Shown piece by piece: positions 33,778 to 42,785 of a stretch of 64,000 nt of DNA. Source of the DNA: Sutcliffiella horikoshii DSM 8719 (GTDB lineage: Bacteria; Bacillota; Bacilli; Bacillales; Bacillaceae_I); the NCBI GenBank assembly GCA_001648575.1, contig LQXN01000065.1, positions 186,001 to 250,000 of the forward strand, given 5' to 3'. A program made the translations under genes and the position numbers. Below the pieces are notes generated by a model. It searched no databases. It had not been told where the DNA came from and saw only the letters and a program-made list of their open reading frames with translations. How positions within the stretch are numbered: position 1 is the first letter of the stretch; every line of letters begins with the position of its first letter.

Positions 33778-34707
33778 ATGTCTAATAATAAATATCTAGC
33801 TTACTGGAATCTGTCATCCAAAACTCTTATAAGTCCCAAATCAATAATGTTAGGTTTTATACTTAATGTTATATTCGCCTCTATAGCTGTAACTTATATA
33901 CTCATTTTCGAACCAAACCTTTCTTTTCTTGCAAACACCTCGAATGTGGTAGGAGATCAAACAAGTTCTTTAATCCTTGTAAATATCTTTGCTTTTATAA
34001 TCGTGTTTTTTCTTTTTAGTAATGTCGCAGCGATTATGCAAAGTGTAATAGATGATAGAGATAGTAAAGTTTCAGAGATTATTAATACCAGCATTACAGA
34101 AAAACATTACATTGTAGGAAAGCTAGGTTCCTCTTTACTTTTAATACTAACACTGATGGGAAGTGCACTTGGTGCTTTTGGCCTCGCGATGTTGGTTTTT
34201 TCTTTTTTTAATCCATATGATTTTCAAGTTTATAATGACGTTATCTCTCCAATATTAGGATGGTCTATTGGAGATAACATGATGACCCTGTTAGGAAAAT
34301 TGTTATTATTTTTGTTGGTACTTGCCACTTCTATATTAATTGCATTAGGTTTCTCAATAAAAGTAAATAACGTTGCTGAATCAGCGCCAGTAGCATTGAT
34401 TGTACTAGCTCCTTATTTTCTTTTATTTGGTTTATTGATTTTCTTGCCGAGTGATGATATTACACTATGGGTTCAAATCTCTGCAGTGATGATGTTCGTC
34501 CCACTTATATCGCCGATTTTTCTATGGCTTTTTGTTTTAATTGAAGGCTTTAATCTCCTTTCTTTTATAGCAATTATTTTTACAACCGCATATCTGATTC
34601 TTCTTTTTATTGGAGTGCGTAATATTTATAGTTATGCATTTTATGTAAGAGAAAAAATAAGCCTATCTCAATTACTCAAAATATCCATTATTAGAAAGGA
34701 ACTATAG
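33778..34707 (+). CDS. ABC-2 type transporter permease
   Basis: 309 residues, about six to seven membrane helices (first at 24-44; others near 83-105, 113-140, 178-200, 211-228, 240-268). The loop after helix two has VIDDRDSKVSEIINTSITEKHYIVGKL, the usual NatB/YhaP-like cytosolic motif. Partner of the preceding ATPase. Ends just before the MacB-like gene. Confidence 0.85.
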   Translation: MSNNKYLAYWNLSSKTLISPKSIMLGFILNVIFASIAVTYILIFEPNLSFLANTSNVVGDQTSSLILVNIFAFIIVFFLFSNVAAIMQSVIDDRDSKVSEIINTSITEKHYIVGKLGSSLLLILTLMGSALGAFGLAMLVFSFFNPYDFQVYNDVISPILGWSIGDNMMTLLGKLLLFLLVLATSILIALGFSIKVNNVAESAPVALIVLAPYFLLFGLLIFLPSDDITLWVQISAVMMFVPLISPIFLWLFVLIEGFNLLSFIAIIFTTAYLILLFIGVRNIYSYAFYVREKISLSQLLKISIIRKEL

Positions 34708-34708
34708 A

Positions 34709-36718
34709 ATGATTACACTGAAAAATATCACAAAAAAATTTAAAGATCCAGTATGGCACAAGGTTTTAAACGATGTCTCATTAACTCTAGATAAAGGTGA
34801 TTTTGCTGTAATAACCGGTGCTAGTGGAAGTGGAAAATCCACATTATTAAACATTTTAAGTGGATTAGACAACGAATATGAAGGACATGTGGAATACGAC
34901 GGGGTGGATATTAGAAAGCTAAAATTAGAGAAGTTTAGAAAAGATAAATTAGGCTTTGTTTTCCAAAACTTTAATCTGATTCCGTATATGACAGTTAGGG
35001 AAAATATTGAAATTGCTATGAATTTAGATCGATCAAAGTCGGCAAATGAAAGAGACAAAATAATTAAAGATATTTTAGAAGAAGTAAAGTTATCGGATCA
35101 AATAGATAAAAAAGTAACTCTACTATCTGGTGGGCAAAAGCAAAGAGTAGCAATTGCTCGTGCTTTAAGTAATTCTCCGGAAGTTATTGTAGCAGATGAA
35201 CCCACAGGTGCCTTGGATTCTGTTACTGCAAAAGAAATAATGGATATTTTTTTCAACCTTACAAAAAACGGGAAAACCGTGGTCATAGTAACACATGACC
35301 ATGAGTTAAAGAAATATGCAAATAAAGTCTTTAATATGAAGGATGGAAAGCTCAACCAAGAATTAAATAAGGATTCGGGAATTAAGTCCTTACATAACCA
35401 AGTAGAAAAGAAGTATAAAATAGGGAATTCACTCCTTTTCAAACAGGCAGTAAAAAATTTTTTGAACAGAAAGAAGAGAAATATAGGTGTATCAATTGGA
35501 GCCTCAATAGGTGTTATCGCATTATTGATATCTCTTTCGATAGGAGAAGGCGTGAACAATGGAATTGACAGAATGTTAAGTGGTTCTTTAAATCCAGAAG
35601 AAGTTTATGTTTTCTTTGATGCTACCGGGACTGGGCAAAGTGCTCCAACATTAGAGATGACTTCCAATGAAATCCAAAAAGCTAAGAATCTAATGGAAGA
35701 AGAGGGTATTACAGAGATTTATGAAACAGCACAAATAATGGGAGCTACCCTCGAGTATCAAGGTCATTTACTGACAGATAATACTACAGTTCCTACCATC
35801 ATTGAAGAGGCCAACCTTAAGGCTGAAAGGTATGAAAGTTTTAATGTGGAAAATGAGGTTTTACTTGCTGGAGAGATGGTAAAAGAGCAAGAACGTGGAA
35901 TTGTTATTAAATCTCAGACGGCGGAAAAAATTCTCAACTTAGAATACAATAAAGAGTTAGATGAAAAAAATGCAAATGAGTACTTGATTGGCACGAATAT
36001 TACCGTAACCTATTCCTATCGCGATGATAATGAAATGATGACCTCTACAGCAGAAATTCCCATAGTAGGAATAATGAATCCAAATGATGAAACTCCTATG
36101 ACAAATGCTCTTATCTCAAAACAAGGGTATAAAGAATTGACTACGGACGTGAATATCCCGAGGCAAATTTATATGATCACTGGATATGCAGATAGTGCTG
36201 CTGCTTCAGATGCTATAGTAGAGAAACATAAAGAATCCAAAAATAGCGATTATCAAGGGTTAATAATTTCTAATTCTTCAGACTTTATGGGCCAACTTAA
36301 TAACATTGTATTAATGATTACGGGCCTATTATCATTTATGTCAATATTATCCCTTGTAGTTGCCGGCGTAATGTTGGCAGTGGTTCTTACGATTGGCGTT
36401 ATTGAAAGAACGAGGGAAATCGGAGTGCTGCGAGCTTTAGGATATAACAAAGGTGCTATAAGGAAAATCTTCCTGTCGGAGGGGGCTTATATAATCGTCC
36501 TTTCAAATATTATAGCAGTATTGATTGTGCTTCTTTTATCAGTAGCAGTAAACCCACTACTTGAAAATCAGTTTTCCATTGCGAATGTTATTAGTTTAAG
36601 TATCAGTAACATTTTGATAACTCTCTTTGCTACTACAATAATTGGGTTGCTTTTTGCTGTCATACCAGCTTTTAAGGCATCTAATATGAATATCGTTCAA
36701 TCACTAAGGTATGAATGA
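34709..36718 (+). CDS. MacB-like ABC transporter, ATPase fused to FtsX-type permease
   Basis: 669 residues. The N-terminal ATPase (about 1-220) has Walker A GASGSGKS (37-44), signature LSGGQKQR and Walker [14 protein letters not shown]. The C-terminal part has one helix (about 255-275), a large extracytoplasmic domain to about residue 530, and three further helices with the FtsX motif ERTREIGVLRALGYNKGAIRKIFLSEG. One polypeptide holds both functions, as in MacB. Its role could be removal of the thiopeptide from the membrane or export alongside the ABC-2 pair. Its TGA overlaps the next ATG. Confidence 0.88.
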   Translation: MITLKNITKKFKDPVWHKVLNDVSLTLDKGDFAVITGASGSGKSTLLNILSGLDNEYEGHVEYDGVDIRKLKLEKFRKDKLGFVFQNFNLIPYMTVRENIEIAMNLDRSKSANERDKIIKDILEEVKLSDQIDKKVTLLSGGQKQRVAIARALSNSPEVIVADEPTGALDSVTAKEIMDIFFNLTKNGKTVVIVTHDHELKKYANKVFNMKDGKLNQELNKDSGIKSLHNQVEKKYKIGNSLLFKQAVKNFLNRKKRNIGVSIGASIGVIALLISLSIGEGVNNGIDRMLSGSLNPEEVYVFFDATGTGQSAPTLEMTSNEIQKAKNLMEEEGITEIYETAQIMGATLEYQGHLLTDNTTVPTIIEEANLKAERYESFNVENEVLLAGEMVKEQERGIVIKSQTAEKILNLEYNKELDEKNANEYLIGTNITVTYSYRDDNEMMTSTAEIPIVGIMNPNDETPMTNALISKQGYKELTTDVNIPRQIYMITGYADSAAASDAIVEKHKESKNSDYQGLIISNSSDFMGQLNNIVLMITGLLSFMSILSLVVAGVMLAVVLTIGVIERTREIGVLRALGYNKGAIRKIFLSEGAYIIVLSNIIAVLIVLLLSVAVNPLLENQFSIANVISLSISNILITLFATTIIGLLFAVIPAFKASNMNIVQSLRYE

Positions 36719-38118
36719 TGAAAAGAGATTTATCTATATTTATTGAGTTTAGTTTACATCTGGAGGGTGGTCTTTATAAAGGCACTCTCCGGAGAGGAAT
36801 TTTTCAAAATTCCTATTGTTGTGTACACACAGAAAGGAATTTAGAAGAAAGGGAATTGCGGTTAATTTCTTTTTATAAGATTATTGAGAGCATTGGTCCG
36901 GATGTTATCGTTTTATCCGGTGAAGCTAATGAATTCTTGAAAAATATTTACGACTTCTTGAAAGATCAATACCAACATTGTCGGCTCATATTTAATCCAA
37001 CAAAAAATCCTTTCGACAATTCCTATCTCCGAAACCCTTTCATCAATGGATTTATTTTGTCTTTATCAGGCTTATACCCAAGAAATTTATTCAAATCAGG
37101 CCATAAACATATAATGAATTTTAAGAAAACGACCTCCTTGAACGATAGCATGAAAGAAATAATAGTCAAGAAAAGCTTTAACTCATCTTTTATTACAAAT
37201 GTTGAAGATAATAATCTAGAATTACCTTTTCTAGAGAAAATTATTGTCAAGGGTGATTCAGAGGTTGAAGGTAAATTTGATATAGCTCTGCTGCATTCAG
37301 GTGAAAAATACTCTCTTATATCAAAGGCATTTAATAAAAGAAAAAGCGTTCAAGTGAGTGGTGAGTCCGATCGGCAAATTAACATGTTTAGTTTTGAGAA
37401 ACCAGAAGATCTTCAAGCCTTCAGTGAATATGTTCACAATATAAATGAAAACGGCATTTTACCTGCTTCGGATTGCTTATATACCTTAAAGGATGAGTGT
37501 ATGTGGTCACCTGGTAGTTTTTGTTCACTCTATGAAGAAATAAGAACCAATATCTCCAAGGACTATCCTTTTTCTGAATTTTCATGTGTTGAAATAGGTA
37601 AAAAGGATACACATGTAGCGGTGCAAGCCTTGTTGGAACTTAATGATGAAAAATGCATTCTATTCAATAACGATGCTTCCATGCAAGAATCCTTTTCTTA
37701 TATCAAGAAAAGTAATTTATTTATTGGACAGTTTATAAAAATTAGAAATATCCTAAAATCTTTTGTTGTAGGTAAAAGGGGATTTGATTACAATGCGGAT
37801 TTCAAATTCAATACACCTATGACCACTCACTTATCTTTTTCTAAAATAACCGACTTAGCTTTACAGGATAAGGAGTACTTTATTTTCCAATACAAAGATA
37901 GATTTTATTTATATTCAAAGAACAAATATTTGTATTATGAAATTTCAATAGGGTTAGCAACTATATTAGAAGTTTTTATGTATGAAAGTATCCTGGAGCG
38001 AGCCATTGTTCATATTAAAGAAGTTGTTGATATTAGCGAATCCAAAACTAAATATTTGATAGATAAAATGGAAGATCGTTTTGGCATTTCTATTACAAAA
38101 GTAGGTGTTAATAGTTGA
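36715..38118 (+). CDS. unrecognised thiopeptide-cluster protein, possible degenerate radical-SAM fold with PqqD-like end
   Basis: 467 residues that I do not firmly recognise. The segment about 60-95 (IGPDVIVLSGEANEFLKNIYDFLKDQY) is spaced like the GGE-motif strand-helix of radical SAM enzymes, but there is no CxxxCxxC; SYCCVHTE is all that remains there. A Cys group at about 252-268 (DCLYTLKDECMWSPGSFC) recalls SPASM-type clusters. The last 75 residues (KYLYYEISIGLATILEVF ... DKMEDRFGI) read like a PqqD/RRE leader-binding domain. It could chaperone the precursor or be a cryptic tailoring enzyme. Overlaps genes on both sides, so firmly in the operon. Confidence 0.6.
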   Translation: MMKRDLSIFIEFSLHLEGGLYKGTLRRGIFQNSYCCVHTERNLEERELRLISFYKIIESIGPDVIVLSGEANEFLKNIYDFLKDQYQHCRLIFNPTKNPFDNSYLRNPFINGFILSLSGLYPRNLFKSGHKHIMNFKKTTSLNDSMKEIIVKKSFNSSFITNVEDNNLELPFLEKIIVKGDSEVEGKFDIALLHSGEKYSLISKAFNKRKSVQVSGESDRQINMFSFEKPEDLQAFSEYVHNINENGILPASDCLYTLKDECMWSPGSFCSLYEEIRTNISKDYPFSEFSCVEIGKKDTHVAVQALLELNDEKCILFNNDASMQESFSYIKKSNLFIGQFIKIRNILKSFVVGKRGFDYNADFKFNTPMTTHLSFSKITDLALQDKEYFIFQYKDRFYLYSKNKYLYYEISIGLATILEVFMYESILERAIVHIKEVVDISESKTKYLIDKMEDRFGISITKVGVNS

Positions 38119-39395
38119 ATCAGAATAGTGTGATATATCCTTTTTTAGAGAAGGAAAGAGAAGGCATACTGCGATCCATCGTCTCTGCAGAATCTAATAT
38201 TCTAGTAGATAACAATGGTAATCGCTACATTGACGGGTTAGGCGGATTAATGAATGTAATTGTAGGATATGACAATAAAAATATAATTGATGCAATCCAA
38301 AAACAGTTAAATCAGTTGCCTTATGTTAATCTATGGGCCAATTCTTCGCCTATCATTGAAAGGTTAGCTGAGAAATTAACACTAAAGACAGAAGGAATCT
38401 GTGATAAAGTCATGTACGCCGTCACTGGCTCAGAATCGGTGGATTTGTCGATAAAAATAGCCAGGGAATATCAATATCGATCAGGGAACAAGAAAAAAAA
38501 GTATGTTGTAGGCTTGGATCTTTCCTATCATGGTACAACATATGGAGCCATATCCATAACTGGAATTGATCAAGGTGCTTTAGAGGGGGTAGCACCAACA
38601 CTACCGGGGATAGGACTACTTCAGACTCCTGGTAGTGTAGACAATCAAAGTTATATTGAATACATAAATAAATTCTTCGAAAAGAATCATGAAAAGATAG
38701 CTGCTGTTCTTCTTGAGCCAATCATTTGCTCAGGGGGGGTATTCAGATTAGACCAAGAAATTATGGAAGCATTTTACTTGAATTGTCGAAAATACTCCAT
38801 GCTATTAGTATTAGATGAAGTGACGACAGCTTTTTATAGGACTGGAGATTTCTTTGCATATCAAACATATGAAAATATTGAGCCGGATATCATTTGTTTA
38901 TCCAAAGCAATTACAAATGGTTTTCTGCCATTAAGTTGTGTTCTGATAAATAAGAGGGTAAGCAGCTTTTTAACGAAGAATAAACCAATCCCTCATTTTT
39001 CTACACAGAACGGCAACCCAGTGTGTTGTGCAGCAGCAGTAGCTGTTTTAGAGGAATTAGAAAGTGGCAATTACAAAGAAAGCAATTTGGAAAAGAGTCA
39101 GTATTTAAAAGAAGCCCTAAATAAATATATTTTACCAATCGATAATATTAATTCAATTAGAGTTGAAGGCATGATGATGGCCATGGAAATTATTTCTGTT
39201 TCTAATGAGTTATTAAGCTTCAATGAGGTTTGGGAGATTGCAGAGAAGTTAAAAGATAACGGGTTAATTGTTTATCCATTTTCAAATTATAAGTCTGCAG
39301 GAATCACAATCACCCCTTCTTATAACATTAGTCATTCGGAAATTGATGAAATGGTATCTATTCTAACAGAGACATTAAAGAGGCAAGGGGTTTAG
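38115..39395 (+). CDS. class III PLP-dependent aminotransferase
   Basis: 426 residues. The class III fold is clear: VTGSESVDLSIKIAREY, SYHGTTYGAIS, LLVLDEVTTAFYRTG with the pyridine-binding Asp234, and the Schiff-base Lys264 in CLSKAITNGFLPLSCV. TTG start overlapping the previous stop. Such enzymes transfer an amino group to a ketone or aldehyde, often an omega-amine. It is placed directly before an SDR that could create the ketone. Not a standard thiopeptide gene. Confidence 0.9.
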   Translation: MNQNSVIYPFLEKEREGILRSIVSAESNILVDNNGNRYIDGLGGLMNVIVGYDNKNIIDAIQKQLNQLPYVNLWANSSPIIERLAEKLTLKTEGICDKVMYAVTGSESVDLSIKIAREYQYRSGNKKKKYVVGLDLSYHGTTYGAISITGIDQGALEGVAPTLPGIGLLQTPGSVDNQSYIEYINKFFEKNHEKIAAVLLEPIICSGGVFRLDQEIMEAFYLNCRKYSMLLVLDEVTTAFYRTGDFFAYQTYENIEPDIICLSKAITNGFLPLSCVLINKRVSSFLTKNKPIPHFSTQNGNPVCCAAAVAVLEELESGNYKESNLEKSQYLKEALNKYILPIDNINSIRVEGMMMAMEIISVSNELLSFNEVWEIAEKLKDNGLIVYPFSNYKSAGITITPSYNISHSEIDEMVSILTETLKRQGV

Positions 39396-39399
39396 TTTC

Positions 39400-40149
39400 A
39401 TGAAAACCGTATTAATTACAGGTGCAAATAGTGAGATTGGTTTTTGTATAGTGGAGAGCTTTTATCAAAAAGGTTGGAACATAATATGCACAGATGTAGA
39501 AGGCGAACTGATGGAGCTGGAAGAGAAGATTAAAAATATAACGACAGACACTACTCGTTCCAATAACATTATATTCCGACCACTGAATTTATTAGCAAAC
39601 AATGCGAAAGTTGAAATTGATCATATTATTGAGGGTCATCCTATTCATACATTAATAAATGTAGCAGGAATAAATATATTAAAGCGTTTTTTGTCATTTA
39701 CTGAAGAGGATTTTCGGAATATTCTCACTATAAATGCTACTAATACCTTATTGTTAAGCCAAGTGATAACGGAGAACATGATAAGAAATAATCTCGAAGG
39801 TAATATAGTTTTTATTGGTTCTCAACATGGTATAGTGGCCAATCATAATCGTGTGCCATATTCTATTTCTAAATCCATTCTAATACACGTGACGAAGTCG
39901 CTATCTTTAGAATTATCACCATTCAGTATCAGGGTAAATTGCGTTTCTCCAACATTCATACAAACTGAAAAGAACAAGGCTTTACTTGAGGATTCATTAT
40001 TTAAAGCTGAAGCATTGGATCGGATTCCTTTAAGGAAATATGGTTTACCCAAAGATGTAATGGAGGCTGTTATGTTCTTAATTGATGAAAAATCAGCAAT
40101 GATTACAGGTCATAACTTAGTAGTAGATGGAGGTTGGACAATTCAATGA
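39400..40149 (+). CDS. short-chain dehydrogenase/reductase (possible C-terminal Thr oxidase)
   Basis: 249 residues, classical SDR: TGANSEIG nucleotide site (7-14), NVAG (87-90), catalytic Ser141, Tyr154 and Lys158 (YSISK), and closing ITGHNLVVDGGW. In the thiocillin/micrococcin pathway SDRs TclP and TclS oxidise and decarboxylate the C-terminal Thr and reduce the ketone. The precursor here also ends in Thr-Thr, so a TclP-like role is plausible. Only one SDR is present, with an aminotransferase in place of a second. Overlaps the dehydratase gene by 4 nt. Confidence 0.88.
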   Translation: MKTVLITGANSEIGFCIVESFYQKGWNIICTDVEGELMELEEKIKNITTDTTRSNNIIFRPLNLLANNAKVEIDHIIEGHPIHTLINVAGINILKRFLSFTEEDFRNILTINATNTLLLSQVITENMIRNNLEGNIVFIGSQHGIVANHNRVPYSISKSILIHVTKSLSLELSPFSIRVNCVSPTFIQTEKNKALLEDSLFKAEALDRIPLRKYGLPKDVMEAVMFLIDEKSAMITGHNLVVDGGWTIQ

Positions 40150-42785
40150 ATGAGATTATTGAGCACCCATACATAAAAGCCAAGGGATACACAGATGATT
40201 TTTTGCTGTCTCCACTCGTTTTAGAAAGGGAAGCATCCATACCAATATCATATATTGGCAATTTTGGGAGTCAAGATACATTAACTGAATATATGACAGT
40301 TAAGAAAATTATAGGCGAGTTGAATAATGTCAAAGATCAATGTGTTGCTGGGTTGGAAAAGGAAATTAAACATGCAAAGGGAGACCATGAAAGAAAGTTA
40401 TTTCTGAAATTTAAGCGGAACATATTTAATAATAGAAAGATAGATTTATCAAATTCTTCTAATATTCCTTTTCTTAATTTGCAAGTATTAGAAAGTTGTT
40501 TAGAATATGCGTCCCTCCACAAGGAATTGAATGAACGCGAAGAAAAATTAACCTCCATTTTTAATGAGACGAAAAACTTAGAAAGGAGATTTCTATTTAA
40601 TTCATATAAAAATGATATATATTCGATTACCAAAAGCTTGAATTTTATTCAACCCAATATATTTCAAAAGCTGGATAAATATTTACATGTTGATGTAGAT
40701 GAGCATAATGCAAAGTTGAGAAAGATGGATAGTACATTAGCAAAAGTACTAACAAGAGCCATTATGAAAACGAGCCCATTCAGTACATTGACTTACAGCA
40801 AGTTGAAGCTAAAGAGCACCAAGAATTCCCAAGCAACTCAGCATATTGAAAGTAGGGTCTCCCATACAAAAGTTAATGAAACAAATTTATTGAGAATTTT
40901 TAGAGTGTTAACCATGGAACCCGAAGTGTGCAATAAAATCGCGTTTAAATTAATTCCTACTCTTAATAAAGAAGGGGATCGTTTCTATTGGACAACGCTT
41001 ATTGACCAGCAGGAGGGGGATAAAAAAGTATTTGAAACAAGGGATCGCTTAGTATCCATGAAAATCACTTCCATAACAAATGAAATTCATCTTACTTTTA
41101 ATTCACAAAGCTTCAAGAAGGAAGAATTATTGAAGCTGGTTGTAGGAAAAGGGTATAACGAACATCAAGCTGATCAGTTATTCTTCTCTTTACTTTCTCA
41201 ACGGTTTATCATGCCTGAGTTAAGTCTCAGACAGAATACAGATTCGTTGTTAGAAGAATGTATTCATAAACTTAGCCTCTTTAATTCTCCAAAAATAAAG
41301 GAAACTTCTCAAGATCTAACTGCCATATTGTTGAAGCTTGAAAATTTCGATGATAAGGGACTTTTAGAACAACAAAAGATATTTCATGAAATTAGTGACG
41401 TTTTTGATGGGATTACTGAACGTCTGGGTTTGGAGAAGCTTGATAAATCTAAAATACTTTATCAAGATGCTATTTCAGGCGATATTCAATACTTCTCTTC
41501 AAATGACTGGAGAGTATATGAAAAATCATTCCATACATTAATGGAGTTTATTAATGTTTTTAATGCACCATATATAATGCAACTTCAAATCGCAGCGGAT
41601 TTTAGAAAAGTATATGGTTCAAAAAAAGTAAATACGGAAGATGACTGGATAAATTTGTTACAGGTTTTATTAGACAGCCTATTATCTAATCTCTCTATAT
41701 TGGAAAATCAAGCTCAAAAAGATGTGAAAGACTATGGGAACCAAGCCATCAATCATTTAAACCATCTAAAAAATGATTTCTTGGATTATATGGTTAAAAA
41801 ATTGAAGGAAAATCCAGTGGAGATAAAACTAGATATGAATTATGTAGCTAGTTTAATCAGTGCATTGCCAAAGACTCTGAAAGATAAGCGGCAATCTAAT
41901 TCTTTTTTCTTTCAGAAAGAAGAAGGACGATTAATTCTCAATCACATATATGAAGGGAATCTAATATATTTTGCGCGCTTCTTGAAGTATCATCCTTGGT
42001 TAAAGAACGAAGAACAGCTTGCTAAGTACATGGAGGATAGTATTGAGAAATATAATTTCCACGATGTATCAGCGACGTATGGCTTTAATGCAAATTCTAG
42101 ATTGGATGTCACTGGAAAGTCGATAAAAATTCTTAATACCCCAGAGAATACAGAAGGAACCAAGGATAATGAACAAATTGATTGGTTAGATACAAGCTTC
42201 CAATACTGCGATAAGACTGAGGAACTGCAAATATTCCATAAGGGGAGAAAGATAAATATTGGTTTTATGGGTACGCTTGTTCCGACATTGCTTCCGGGTG
42301 TAGTTTCGTTGATGTCCATGTTGAGTAAAGATGTTGCTCTTTATACAGGTATTGATAAATTATTGGTGTCATTATCATATGAACTAATGCAAAAAGAAAA
42401 TGAAAAAATTAAAGTGATTCCAGAAGTAACATTTGATGAGAAGTTAGTTATCTCGCGAAAAAAATGGATCGTCGATGTGGAAGAATGGAAGGATGTTTTT
42501 TTAGGTAATGAATTGATAATTAAGGACATTCTAGATTTTTCACAAGAACAGGGTATACCAAACAAGTTCTTTGTTTACAACTATTACACCGGCGATAACT
42601 TTGAGAAAAGGGAAAAACCTCAGTATATCGATCTCACCAGCCCAACCCTGCTCCGCTTATTTGCCCAACTAATTCGGGACAATGAAGTTATCATCATTGA
42701 AGCTGCCCAACCAGACTATGAACCTTTGAATACTAGATATGTTTCAGAATACATTTTGGAGTTTACAAAAGAAGGGAGATTATGA
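40146..42785 (+). CDS. LanB-type lantibiotic dehydratase, glutamylation domain protein
   Basis: 879 residues matching the large N-terminal domain of class I lantibiotic dehydratases, found free-standing in thiopeptide clusters (TbtB/TclK type, about 830-880 residues). It uses glutamyl-tRNA to esterify Ser/Thr side chains. Recognisable parts: N-terminal FLLSPLVLEREASIPIS, KTSPFSTLTYSKL (about residue 212) and the C-terminal LTSPTLLRLFAQLI. ATG 40146 is chosen over TTG 40134 because the GGAGG site is too close to the latter. The elimination step is expected from the small proteins downstream. Confidence 0.85.
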   Translation: MNEIIEHPYIKAKGYTDDFLLSPLVLEREASIPISYIGNFGSQDTLTEYMTVKKIIGELNNVKDQCVAGLEKEIKHAKGDHERKLFLKFKRNIFNNRKIDLSNSSNIPFLNLQVLESCLEYASLHKELNEREEKLTSIFNETKNLERRFLFNSYKNDIYSITKSLNFIQPNIFQKLDKYLHVDVDEHNAKLRKMDSTLAKVLTRAIMKTSPFSTLTYSKLKLKSTKNSQATQHIESRVSHTKVNETNLLRIFRVLTMEPEVCNKIAFKLIPTLNKEGDRFYWTTLIDQQEGDKKVFETRDRLVSMKITSITNEIHLTFNSQSFKKEELLKLVVGKGYNEHQADQLFFSLLSQRFIMPELSLRQNTDSLLEECIHKLSLFNSPKIKETSQDLTAILLKLENFDDKGLLEQQKIFHEISDVFDGITERLGLEKLDKSKILYQDAISGDIQYFSSNDWRVYEKSFHTLMEFINVFNAPYIMQLQIAADFRKVYGSKKVNTEDDWINLLQVLLDSLLSNLSILENQAQKDVKDYGNQAINHLNHLKNDFLDYMVKKLKENPVEIKLDMNYVASLISALPKTLKDKRQSNSFFFQKEEGRLILNHIYEGNLIYFARFLKYHPWLKNEEQLAKYMEDSIEKYNFHDVSATYGFNANSRLDVTGKSIKILNTPENTEGTKDNEQIDWLDTSFQYCDKTEELQIFHKGRKINIGFMGTLVPTLLPGVVSLMSMLSKDVALYTGIDKLLVSLSYELMQKENEKIKVIPEVTFDEKLVISRKKWIVDVEEWKDVFLGNELIIKDILDFSQEQGIPNKFFVYNYYTGDNFEKREKPQYIDLTSPTLLRLFAQLIRDNEVIIIEAAQPDYEPLNTRYVSEYILEFTKEGRL

